Part shown: positions 7,489 through 13,888 of the stretch, piece by piece
How the letters are laid out: every line of letters starts with the position of its first letter
How positions within the stretch are numbered: position 1 is the stretch's first letter
From: DASZCR01 sp035942915
GTDB lineage: Bacteria; Acidobacteriota; Blastocatellia; Pyrinomonadales; Pyrinomonadaceae
Assembly (NCBI GenBank): GCA_035942915.1
Contig: DASZCR010000332.1
Span: 1-14,949 of the forward strand
Length of the DNA: 14,949 nt
Reading direction: 5' to 3'
Notes under the pieces: generated by a model
The model's input: only the letters and a program-made list of their open reading frames with translations
What the model was told of the DNA's origin: nothing
Database searches by the model: none
Position numbers and translations under genes: made by a program

Positions 7489-7824
7489 ATGCCGAGGATT
7501 GAAGCGGAGACCGCCACTGGGACACAAGATTTTGAAGCGGGCGCGGGGCGCAAACTCGTGCTCGCCATCGAAGACGCGGGAATCGACATCCTGCACCGCT
7601 GCGGCGGACAGGCCAAATGCACCACCTGTCGCGTCGAGATACTCGAAGGCGAGGCGGGCGAGATGGGCGAGGCCGAGCGAGCGCGTCTCGCAGCCGAGCA
7701 GGGACTGGCCGAGAACGTGCGTCTCTCGTGTCAGGTGCGTATCACGGGCGAGATGCGCGTGCGCGTGCTCAGGCAGGCGAGTACGACGGGGCTTGCGCCG
7801 GGCGGTCGTCCGTCGGAAGACTGA
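7489..7824 (+). CDS. [2Fe-2S] ferredoxin
   Basis: 111 aa. Four cysteines C38-x5-C44-x2-C47-x33-C81 (HRCGGQAKCTTCRVE, then RLSCQVRITG) form the cluster-binding loop of a beta-grasp ferredoxin. The C-x5-C-x2-C spacing fits the adrenodoxin/ISC or thermophile type rather than the plant photosynthetic type (x4). It should carry single electrons in the cytoplasm, either for Fe-S cluster assembly or for a reductase. GGAGGAG precedes the ATG. It follows the A-type carrier gene by 211 bases in the same direction. The last about 15 residues (TTGLAPGGRPSED) look disordered. Confidence 0.9.
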   Translation: MPRIEAETATGTQDFEAGAGRKLVLAIEDAGIDILHRCGGQAKCTTCRVEILEGEAGEMGEAERARLAAEQGLAENVRLSCQVRITGEMRVRVLRQASTTGLAPGGRPSED

Positions 7825-7833
7825 AGGAGCGCG

Positions 7834-7895
7834 GAGACGGGCGGGATGAAGAGCTGGAAGCCGGGTTGCTTTCGGCGCTTCGTCCCGCCTGTCTC
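7834..7895 (+). terminator. hairpin after the ferredoxin gene, probable terminator or 3' end structure
   Basis: Arms 7834-7851 and 7878-7895 pair over 18 bases with two G-U pairs and no true mismatch, around a 26-base loop. It begins 10 bases after the stop codon. No U-run follows, so it may act in a factor-dependent way or protect the 3' end. Confidence 0.55.
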
Positions 7896-7913
7896 GTTGA
7901 GCTTGTAAGGTTA

Positions 7914-8129
7914 TTGCACGGCGCAACTGTTGGTGCTAATCTCTCGCGCGTTACACGAACGAAGCTTTAAAAGTTTTCCGGCCGGAGACGAGGGCGGCGG
8001 CGGAAGTTCGCCGCGCCGTCGAGAGAGGGCAGACAGCCCGTCCGGCGCTCTCCCGTCCGCACGACGCCGCCACGCGCTCTTCTGAAGGGTGGCCGGACAA
8101 CAGATACACAACCAACATTCGGAGGTCGT
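7914..8129 (+). promoter_or_regulatory. possible promoter and long leader of the DUF989 gene
   Basis: The 305-base gap 7825-8129 has no gene. After the hairpin at 7834-7895, TTGCAC (7914-7919), 17 bases, then TGC-TAATCT (7937-7942, extended -10) could be a promoter, with each hexamer matching only three of six. The following leader of about 180 bases is GC-rich with small hairpins (for example GGGC-AGACA-GCCC) and ends in GGAGG, 4 bases before the ATG at 8130. I recognise no riboswitch class. Confidence 0.3.
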
Positions 8130-8927
8130 ATGCTGATTGAGTCAACCACTCACCTGCCTGCCGCACTGGCGATGTTCCAAGACATCTTTCACGCGCCGGA
8201 CGGCGGGGAGTTCGCCAGAGTCTTCTTGCGTTGGGCGCACTTCGTCGCCGGTATCACATGGATTGGAATGCTCTACTTCTTCAACCTCGTCAACGTCAAC
8301 TTCATGAAGGCGCTCGACGGCCCGACGAAGAAGGTGGTCGTTCCCAACCTGATGCCGAAAGCCCTCTGGTATTTCCGTTGGGGCGCGCTCGTGACGGTGC
8401 TCGCCGGTCTGACTTACTACGCGATGTACATCCTCAGGCCAGATGTTATCAACGTCAATGCGCTCGGCGGCGCAAGCGCCAACATCTGGGTGGTGCTGCT
8501 GGTCTGGCTCTTAATCGGCATCGCGGCGTGGGTCATCTTCTTCCTCATCCTGCCGCGCATCAACGACGGACGGGTCTTGGCCGTCGTCACGGCCGTGCTC
8601 GTGATTCTGATGTCGGTGGCGATAGTGTGGTGGCTCAACTCACAACTGTCGGGCACGAGCGGCGGCCGCGCAGAGTCTTTCGCCAGCAACAAGACCTTCT
8701 CCATCGGCATCGGCGGCGCGCTCGGCCTGATAATGTTGCTCAACGTCTGGGGCATCATCTGGCCTGCACAGAAACGCATCATCGCCGGAACGGTGTCGGG
8801 CGAAGCCGCGCCGCCGGAACTGGCGCGCCGCGCCTTCCTCGCCTCGCGCACCAACGCCTGGCTGTCGCTCCCGATGCTCTTCTTCATGGCGACTTCGCAC
8901 GGCGACTACATCATTCTGGGTAAGTAA
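8130..8927 (+). CDS. PuuD N-terminal-like (DUF989/urate oxidase N-terminal family) integral membrane protein
   Basis: 265 aa, ATG with GGAGG 4 bases upstream. Hydrophobic spans lie at about 31-54, 80-101, 117-141, 148-169, 191-212 and 241-257. The first span carries RWAHFVAGITWIGMLYFFN and the C-terminus SHGDYI, both hallmarks of the PF06181 family; His37 and His257 are candidate heme or metal ligands. In PuuD this membrane domain is fused to a cytochrome c and oxidises urate. Here no CxxCH motif is present and the protein is shorter, so urate oxidation is not established; many such stand-alone proteins are mis-named in databases. No purine-catabolism gene is nearby. It lies between the ferredoxin and superoxide dismutase genes, so an electron-transfer role in the inner membrane is plausible. 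Confidence 0.75.
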   Translation: MLIESTTHLPAALAMFQDIFHAPDGGEFARVFLRWAHFVAGITWIGMLYFFNLVNVNFMKALDGPTKKVVVPNLMPKALWYFRWGALVTVLAGLTYYAMYILRPDVINVNALGGASANIWVVLLVWLLIGIAAWVIFFLILPRINDGRVLAVVTAVLVILMSVAIVWWLNSQLSGTSGGRAESFASNKTFSIGIGGALGLIMLLNVWGIIWPAQKRIIAGTVSGEAAPPELARRAFLASRTNAWLSLPMLFFMATSHGDYIILGK

Positions 8928-8951
8928 AGAAAACTCTCGGCCGACTAATTT

Positions 8952-9027
8952 CGGGGGCAGCGAAGCTGTCCGCTACGTGTGCTTTCGCTGATGAGAGCAC
9001 GCGTAGCGGACAGCTTCGCTGCCCCCG
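8952..9027. repeat. near-perfect palindrome with 32-bp arms
   Basis: Arms 8952-8983 and 8996-9027 are reverse complements with one difference (a G-U pair in RNA), around a 12-base loop TTCGCTGATGAG. The arm starts CGGGGGCAGCGAAGCTGTCC. It lies 25 bases after the DUF989 stop. It could terminate or insulate transcription, but its length and precision suggest a dispersed REP or MITE-like element. No transposase is nearby. Confidence 0.9.
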
Positions 9028-9099
9028 GCGTTTATGCGCCGTCACATTAAAGCCGCATGCGCTCCACGCCTTCGTTACACATCGGGGGGCATGCGGGCG

Positions 9100-9105
9100 T
9101 AAAAT
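9100..9105 (+). promoter_or_regulatory. possible -10 of the superoxide dismutase gene
   Basis: TAAAAT at 9100-9105 (five of six) stands in a GC-rich stretch after the palindrome. No good -35 is visible. It would give a leader of about 85 bases. Confidence 0.3.
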
Positions 9106-9196
9106 AGTTGGCACGCGAACACAAGTGAAGGTTCAGCGCACGACCCGGCTGATTCGTCCGGGCTTACTTTCGGCATTCGCTTGCGAGGAGGCAGAA

Positions 9197-9826
9197 ATGG
9201 GTTTTAATCAAAGTTATAAGGCGCGGCAGTTCGACCTCTCCGGCCTGAACGGCATCTCCGACCAGACACTTGAGATGCACTTCAAACTCTACGAGGGCTA
9301 CGTCAAGGAGACGAACAATCTCACCGAGCGCATCTCGAAATTTTTGCAGGACGGCAAAGTTGACCAGGAGGAGATGCCCGCTTACTCGGAACTGACGCGT
9401 CGTCTCGGCTTCGAGTACAACGGGATGGTGTTGCACGAATACTACTTCGAGAACATGAAGCGGCAGGGCGCGGGCGACCCCGCTCAGACCTCCGCTTTTC
9501 GGCGCGCAGCGACAGAGTCTTTCGGCAGCTACGATATCTGGAAGGCTGACTTCGTCGGCATCGGCAAGATGCGCGGCGTCGGCTGGGCTATCTGTTACCA
9601 GAACCCCTCGAACGGCAGACTCTCAAACCACTGGATTACGCTGCACGAGACGGGCAACGTCTCCGGCTTCACGCCCGTCCTCGTGATGGACGTTTGGGAG
9701 CACGCCTTCCTCTTAGACTACAAACCGGCCGAGCGTCCCAAGTATATCGAGGCTTTCTTCTCCAACATCGACTGGGACATCTGCGACCGTCGCCTCACAG
9801 CCACCTCCAACGAGCAAGCGGCGTAG
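9197..9826 (+). CDS. iron/manganese-family superoxide dismutase (divergent)
   Basis: 209 aa from the ATG at 9197, chosen because AGGAGG lies 5 bases upstream and the family fold begins right after; an in-frame GTG at 9125 would add 24 unlikely residues. Metal ligands can be placed: His28 (TLEMHFKLYEGYV), His80 (NGMVLHEYYF), Asp165 and His169 (MDVWEHAFLLDY). The enzyme converts superoxide to oxygen and hydrogen peroxide, protecting Fe-S enzymes. It is divergent: the usual KHH-x-x-YV segment reads FKLYEGYV, so the second-shell His is missing while Tyr35 is kept. The Gln that tunes the metal is Gly76 at one site and His150 at the other, as in archaeal-type or cambialistic enzymes. Metal choice cannot be decided from sequence. 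No signal peptide, so cytoplasmic. The heptamer array follows directly. Confidence 0.9.
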   Translation: MGFNQSYKARQFDLSGLNGISDQTLEMHFKLYEGYVKETNNLTERISKFLQDGKVDQEEMPAYSELTRRLGFEYNGMVLHEYYFENMKRQGAGDPAQTSAFRRAATESFGSYDIWKADFVGIGKMRGVGWAICYQNPSNGRLSNHWITLHETGNVSGFTPVLVMDVWEHAFLLDYKPAERPKYIEAFFSNIDWDICDRRLTATSNEQAA

Positions 9827-9834
9827 AAGACGCA

Positions 9835-10026
9835 GTGATAAGAAAGGAGTGATGGGTGATAGGTGATAAGAAAGGAGTGATAGGTGAGAGGTGATGGGTG
9901 ATAAGAAAGGAGTGATGGGTGATAGGTGATAGGTGATAAGAGAAAGACAGGTTCTATCCTATCACCCATCACCCATCACCTATCACGCTCTTCCTCTCAC
10001 CCATCACTTATCACCTATCACTTATC
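9835..10026. repeat. larger inverted heptamer-repeat array (GTGATAR / YTATCAC)
   Basis: About 190 bases between the dismutase and lipoprotein genes. The left part (9835-9940) is built from GTGATAR units with three copies of GTGATAAGAAAGGAGTGAT at 9835, 9863 and 9898, spaced 28 and 35 bases, both multiples of seven. After AGAGAAAGACAGGTT the right part (9954-10026) consists of complementary TATCACC/CATCACC units, interrupted by GCTCTTCCTC. It is the same family as the array at 6767-6876. No unique spacers exist, so it is not a CRISPR. Confidence 0.92.
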
Positions 10027-10037
10027 TAGTTTATACT
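10008..10037 (+). promoter_or_regulatory. possible promoter of the lipoprotein gene, -35 inside the heptamer array
   Basis: TTATCA (10008-10013, within the last heptamers), an 18-base spacer, then TATACT (10032-10037, five of six). Start of transcription would be near 10044, giving a leader of about 40 bases that includes GGAGG at 10071-10075. Confidence 0.4.
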
Positions 10038-10082
10038 CGCGTGAGAGCACCACAACCCAAGCATACATTCGGAGGTAGAGTC

Positions 10083-11114
10083 ATGACACAGCCCCGACAC
10101 GCCAAGCCTTTTGCATTCGTCTGCGCGCTTATCGTCGCCGCCGCCGCGCTCGCCGCGTCGTCCTGCTCGCCGTCCGTCGATACCAACGCGAATCGCACGG
10201 CCAACGCGAACGCCAACGCCAGTGCCTCGCCCGCTACGACCCAGACGCTGACGTTGGTTGACCGCCCGCAGGGCATCAAAGACCAGATGGCGCAGCGCGG
10301 CCAGCAGGACGAAGCGACGCCCGCCCTGCGCATCATGGAACCGGCCGACGGTGCGACGGTTGACGGCGCAAACGTAGCCGTTCGCCTCGACCTGAGCGGC
10401 GAACTCAGAGGCTACGCACCGGGCAAAGACCCCGCGACCGGGATGGGCAATCACATCCACGTCATTCTCGATAACGCTCCTTACGAGGCTTATTACGACA
10501 TCTCGAAGCCCTTCGAGTTGCGCAACGTGACGGCCGGGACGCACACGCTGCGCGTCTTCGCCTCGCGCCCCTGGCACGAAAGCTACAAGAACGAACAGGC
10601 CTTCGACATGGTGACCTTCACCGTGCGCGGCGGCGGCGACGCCTCGCAACCGACGACGGCCTCGACCGGCCAACGCGTCGCAGATAACAAGGCCGGAGCG
10701 TCGAACGCCAACACGAACGCCAATGCCAACGCGTCTGCCTCGCCTGCCGCGTCTCCGACGGCAGAGGGGAAAGACATGTCTGCCGTGCAGGGCGGCGCAA
10801 GCGTTGACGAGAGCAAGCCGCTTCTGACCTACAGTCGCCCGAAGGGCGAGTACAAGGGCGAAGATGCTAACGCCATCATGATTGATTTCTGGCTCAAGAA
10901 TGCGCAGCTACAGGGGCAGGGCGGGCAGTATCGCGTCCGTTACTCGGTCGATGGCGGCGAGCCGAAATTCATCGACCGTTGGGAGCCTATCTGGCTCACG
11001 GGCTGGACGGCGGGCAAGCATACCGTCCGTCTCGAACTGGTTGACGCCTCCGGCAACGTCGTCGATAACGGCGGCTACAACGCCACGTCGCGCGACATCA
11101 CGGTCGTCAAGTGA
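10083..11114 (+). CDS. lipoprotein with two related beta-sandwich-like domains joined by Asn/Ala linkers
   Basis: 343 aa from the ATG at 10083 (GGAGG 7 bases upstream); an earlier in-frame start would read through the heptamer array. Residues 1-28 are a signal peptide ending in LAASSC, so Cys28 is the likely lipid-modified residue (lipobox slightly atypical). Two low-complexity linkers, about 34-50 (TANANANASASPA) and 207-224 (NANTNANANASASPA), precede two domains at about 82-182 and 248-342. These resemble each other: HVILDNAPYEAYYD with TAGTHTLRVF in the first, and RYSVDGGEPKFIDRW with TAGKHTVRLELV in the second, suggesting an internal duplication of an Ig-like fold. The product is probably anchored at the cell envelope. 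Specific function not recognised. The uracil-DNA glycosylase gene starts 10 bases after the stop. Confidence 0.85.
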   Translation: MTQPRHAKPFAFVCALIVAAAALAASSCSPSVDTNANRTANANANASASPATTQTLTLVDRPQGIKDQMAQRGQQDEATPALRIMEPADGATVDGANVAVRLDLSGELRGYAPGKDPATGMGNHIHVILDNAPYEAYYDISKPFELRNVTAGTHTLRVFASRPWHESYKNEQAFDMVTFTVRGGGDASQPTTASTGQRVADNKAGASNANTNANANASASPAASPTAEGKDMSAVQGGASVDESKPLLTYSRPKGEYKGEDANAIMIDFWLKNAQLQGQGGQYRVRYSVDGGEPKFIDRWEPIWLTGWTAGKHTVRLELVDASGNVVDNGGYNATSRDITVVK

Positions 11115-11124
11115 AGTCGGTTTT

Positions 11125-11751
11125 ATGCTTGTCAATGAGGTAAAGCGTGAAGCGTTCGCGGCGCTCGTCGCGGAGGCGGCGGCGTGTCGCCTGTGCCCTG
11201 CGATGTGCGGGAGGACGGCCGTCCTCAGCGAGCGCAACGGGCTGCTTACGGCGCGCGTGATGGTGATTGGCGAAGCGCCCGGAAGGCAGGGCGGAGACAG
11301 TACGCGCGTGCCTTTCTCCGGCGACCAATCGGGGCGCAACTTCGCGCGCTACATCGCCTCCATCGCGCTTCCGCGCGAGAAGCTCTTCATCACCAACGCG
11401 GCGCTCTGCAACCCGCGCACGGAGTCGGGCGCAAACCGCAAGCCGACGACGAAGGAGTTGGCAAACTGTGCGGGCTTTCTGCGCAGGCAGTTGGAGTTGC
11501 TCGACCCGTCGGTGGTCGTCACGCTCGGCGCGGTCTCGCTCTCGGCGCTGCGCGGCGTCGAGCCGCATCAACTGACGCTCAAGGAGAACGCCGGACAGGT
11601 GCATCGCTGGAACGGGCGCCTGCTCGTGCCTCTCTATCACCCAAGCCCGCAGGTGCTCGCCTCGCATCGGCGCGAGGACGCACAACTGCGCGACTATCGC
11701 GCGCTCGCACGCGCGCTACGCAGAGCCGACGAGACGACGAAACGAAGATGA
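11125..11751 (+). CDS. iron-sulfur uracil-DNA glycosylase (family 4/5-like)
   Basis: 208 aa from the ATG at 11125; a longer open frame continues upstream but overlaps the lipoprotein gene in another frame. Motifs are VIGEAPGRQGGDSTRVPFSG (motif A GEAPG at 49-53), FITNAALCNPR, and YHPSP with His172 (motif B). The four cysteines expected to hold a [4Fe-4S] cluster are Cys21 and Cys24 (CRLC), Cys94 and Cys115; Cys28 is extra. The enzyme removes uracil from DNA to start base-excision repair. GEAPG is family-4-like whereas the HPSP end recalls family 5, so the subfamily is left open. The stop overlaps the next start by ATGA, indicating translational coupling with ygfZ. No strong ribosome binding site precedes the ATG. 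Confidence 0.88.
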   Translation: MLVNEVKREAFAALVAEAAACRLCPAMCGRTAVLSERNGLLTARVMVIGEAPGRQGGDSTRVPFSGDQSGRNFARYIASIALPREKLFITNAALCNPRTESGANRKPTTKELANCAGFLRRQLELLDPSVVVTLGAVSLSALRGVEPHQLTLKENAGQVHRWNGRLLVPLYHPSPQVLASHRREDAQLRDYRALARALRRADETTKRR

Positions 11752-12830
11752 GCGAAGCGACGGAAAAACTTTCGGACGACGGCGGCGCGCTCGCGCACGG
11801 CCTCTGTGCAGAGCAGTACGCGGCCGTCCGCGAGGGCGGCGCAGGGCTTCTCGAACTCTCTGCGCGAGGGCGCGTCGAAGTGAGTGGCGGAGAAGCCATA
11901 CAGTTTTTGAACGGTCTCATCACCAACGACGTGAAGACGCTCGGCGCAGGCGCATGGATGCGCGCCGCCTTTCCCAATCCGCAGGGACGACTGCTCGCCT
12001 CCGTGCGCGTCATGCGTCTGGAAGACAACTTCCTCTTTGATACCGAACCGGAGACGCGCGAAGCGATGTTCAAGACGCTCGCGCGCTTTACGCTCGCGGG
12101 CGACTTCCGCGTGCGCGACCTCTCGGCCGAAACAGACATGCTTTCCGTGCAAGGCGCGCGCGCAGGCGAAGTGTTGGAGGCTGTGCTCGGTCGTGAGGCC
12201 GCGAGCGCCGTGCGCGGTCGCGTCGCGTCGGCGCGCTTCGCAGACGCGAGCGTGACGTTGTTGCGCGCGACGCACACGGCCGAAGACGGATTCGACCTGA
12301 TAGCGCCCGTCGGCGTGGCCGAAGCTTTGCGCGAGGCGCTCATCGCGGCGGGCGCACGCGTCGTCGGCCGAGAGGCTCAGGAGGTCTTGCGCGTCGAGGC
12401 GGGCGTGCCGCGTTACGGCGTCGATATGGACGAGACGAACGTCGTCTCCGAAGTCGTCAACGAAGACGCGCTCAGCTTCACCAAGGGTTGCTACGTCGGG
12501 CAGGAAATCATCGCACGCATACACTGGCGCGGCCACGTCGCAAAGAAGTTGACGGGACTCGTCCTCGACGAATCTCTTGATGAGACGCGCGCGGCGATGT
12601 TGTCAGGCGCGAAGCTATCGGCCGAAGGCGAGGAGAGAGACGCGGGACGTTTGACTTCGTGCGTCTATTCGCCGCGACTCAAGCGGCTCGTCGCGCTCGG
12701 CATCGTCAAGTATGACTATCTCGCGCCTGCGACGCGCGTGCGCGTTGTTGCGACAGATGCGGAAGTCTACGCGGCGCAGGTCGCGGAGTTGCCGCACGTG
12801 CGCGGCAGTTGGTTCGCGGGAGCGGAGTGA
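11748..12830 (+). CDS. ygfZ: YgfZ/GcvT-family folate-binding protein (Fe-S cluster maintenance)
   Basis: 360 aa, ATG at 11748 overlapping the upstream stop (ATGA). The diagnostic YgfZ motif KGCYVGQE is at 246-253 with Cys248, inside LSFTKGCYVGQEIIARI. Upstream landmarks also fit the GcvT fold: FLNGLITNDVKTL at about 53-65, NPQGRLLASVRV at 77-88, and RVEAGVPRYGVDMDE at 215-229. YgfZ uses tetrahydrofolate to maintain or repair certain [4Fe-4S] enzymes such as the radical-SAM protein MiaB in E. coli. It lacks the full glycine-cleavage partner set, so aminomethyltransferase of the glycine cleavage system is unlikely. Coupling to an Fe-S glycosylase gene and closeness to the Fe-S carriers suit this role. 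Confidence 0.92.
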   Translation: MSEATEKLSDDGGALAHGLCAEQYAAVREGGAGLLELSARGRVEVSGGEAIQFLNGLITNDVKTLGAGAWMRAAFPNPQGRLLASVRVMRLEDNFLFDTEPETREAMFKTLARFTLAGDFRVRDLSAETDMLSVQGARAGEVLEAVLGREAASAVRGRVASARFADASVTLLRATHTAEDGFDLIAPVGVAEALREALIAAGARVVGREAQEVLRVEAGVPRYGVDMDETNVVSEVVNEDALSFTKGCYVGQEIIARIHWRGHVAKKLTGLVLDESLDETRAAMLSGAKLSAEGEERDAGRLTSCVYSPRLKRLVALGIVKYDYLAPATRVRVVATDAEVYAAQVAELPHVRGSWFAGAE

Positions 12831-12854
12831 GCAAGGCCGGCGCGGAGCTGACGG

Positions 12855-13199
12855 ATGAATGAGAAGGATTTTTCGGAAGACGAGAGGGATGCTCCTGAAG
12901 CGTCCGCGACGGGCGGCGGAGAGGCAGCGCAGGAGTCGCACGGTCTCGCCTACACGCAGGCGCGTCTCGCCTATTCGATTATCAACGCGTTGCTCGAACA
13001 CACACGCGTCACGAGCGACCTCGTCGCGCTAATGGCGCAGGTGCTCGGCGAAGAGACGGCACGCGCGCTGACGCAGACGCCGCATTGGTCTGCTTACCTC
13101 GACAGTCGCCGCACGCTCGAACGCACGCGACAGGAGATAGAACAGTTCGCAGAAGTCTGGACGCAACTCGCCGGAGACGAACCGCCGCCACGCCCTTGA
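12855..13199 (+). CDS. small helical protein of unknown function
   Basis: 114 aa, ATG at 12855 with GGAG 7 bases upstream, 24 bases after the ygfZ stop in the same direction, so probably the last gene of that operon. Residues 1-28 are acidic and probably disordered (EKDFSEDERDAPEA). Residues about 30-106 are predicted by eye to be helical, with two amphipathic stretches (YTQARLAYSIINALLEHTR and RRTLERTRQEIEQFAEVW). No cysteines, signal peptide or membrane span. I recognise no family. Codon use matches its neighbours, which supports a real gene. Confidence 0.7.
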   Translation: MNEKDFSEDERDAPEASATGGGEAAQESHGLAYTQARLAYSIINALLEHTRVTSDLVALMAQVLGEETARALTQTPHWSAYLDSRRTLERTRQEIEQFAEVWTQLAGDEPPPRP

Positions 13200-13283
13200 C
13201 GCTCTCTCTCGAAGACCCTCAACGCGCTGACACGCGCGCTCTCACTTCACGTCTCTCATCTTCAAACGACAAACCCCTACGCT

Positions 13284-13712
13284 TTAGCAAGGGCCTCGGC
13301 TCTGTGCTCCGCCGTCGCAGAGCGCGGGCTTGACTATCAACCACGTGACGACCACGCCGGTTGCGACGGCCGCGCCGATGAGGGCTTTGGTACGCGTCGA
13401 AAGACCGTTGCCGCGTCGGCTCACTTGCGCCACGTCGGCATAAGCGACCGTGCGGGACGCGCCCGTCTTCTCATCTGTAACGGCGAAAGTGTCTCGCCCG
13501 ACTTCGCTGACGTAGCCCTTGAACTTCGTGTTGTCGCGCAGTTTGACTTCGACGCGCGCGTCCTTGCCGACGCCGAGACGCGCGACGTTGCTGCGGGCTT
13601 TCTCGGTCTGTTGGACTACTTCTTCTCCGTCTTTCGCAGCAGCCGACGGCACACCGCACAGCATCGGCAACAGGAGACCGACGAGCGTGATAGCAAGGAT
13701 TCTTCTTAGCAA
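13284..13712 (-). CDS. small secreted/membrane-anchored beta-barrel-like protein, paralog of the 2288-2677 gene
   Basis: 142 aa from the TTG at 13712, chosen because AAGGA lies 6 bases upstream; an in-frame TTG at 13730 would add six residues. A signal peptide is clear (LLRRILAITLVGLLL, ending near PSAAA). The core RLGVG, KLRDNTKFKGYVSE, VAYADVAQV aligns without gaps to the 2288-2677 product, 26 identities in 60 positions from KARSNVARL to DVAQV. A hydrophobic segment at about residues 112-130 follows, then a tail with two cysteines (LCDGGAQSRGPC). Function unknown. A small SH3/LSm-like barrel displayed outside the cytoplasm is my inference. It converges with the 12855-13199 gene, 84 bases apart, with no clear terminator between them. 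Confidence 0.85.
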   Translation of the reverse strand: MLRRILAITLVGLLLPMLCGVPSAAAKDGEEVVQQTEKARSNVARLGVGKDARVEVKLRDNTKFKGYVSEVGRDTFAVTDEKTGASRTVAYADVAQVSRRGNGLSTRTKALIGAAVATGVVVTWLIVKPALCDGGAQSRGPC

Positions 13713-13888
13713 AACTGTTCCTTCTTTCAATTAGGACTTTCCGACCGGCGTCTGCTTAAGAAATTCCCGTGCCGCGACTCTCATCAACACACGACAGGCG
13801 TTGCACGCCTCTGCTCGTGCCGGACGGTCAGCCTTATTCTTTCAGCAGGCAGTTTTTTGCTGCGCTCCGGCGCAGACGCAAGGCGGGT

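Noticed and set aside
9125..9196. GTG start 24 codons before the dismutase ATG
   Set aside because: The ATG at 9197 has AGGAGG at proper spacing and begins the family fold; the extension looks non-coding.
9835..10026. CRISPR array
   Set aside because: Repeats are 7 bases with no unique spacers, the second half is the complement of the first, and there are no cas genes.
11184..11747. Long open frame continuous with ygfZ on its 5' side
   Set aside because: This part is an arginine-rich shadow of the uracil-DNA glycosylase gene; the ygfZ homology starts at 11748.
13860..13875. Terminator for the DUF72 gene
   Set aside because: CTGCGC-TCCG-GCGCAG is a hairpin, but on the minus strand it is followed by A residues rather than U residues, so it is not an intrinsic terminator for that gene.
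13731..13888. Gene or RNA in the spacer before the DUF72 stop
   Set aside because: No open frame with plausible codon use or recognisable RNA; only short hairpins such as AGGCG-TTGCA-CGCCT at 13796-13810.
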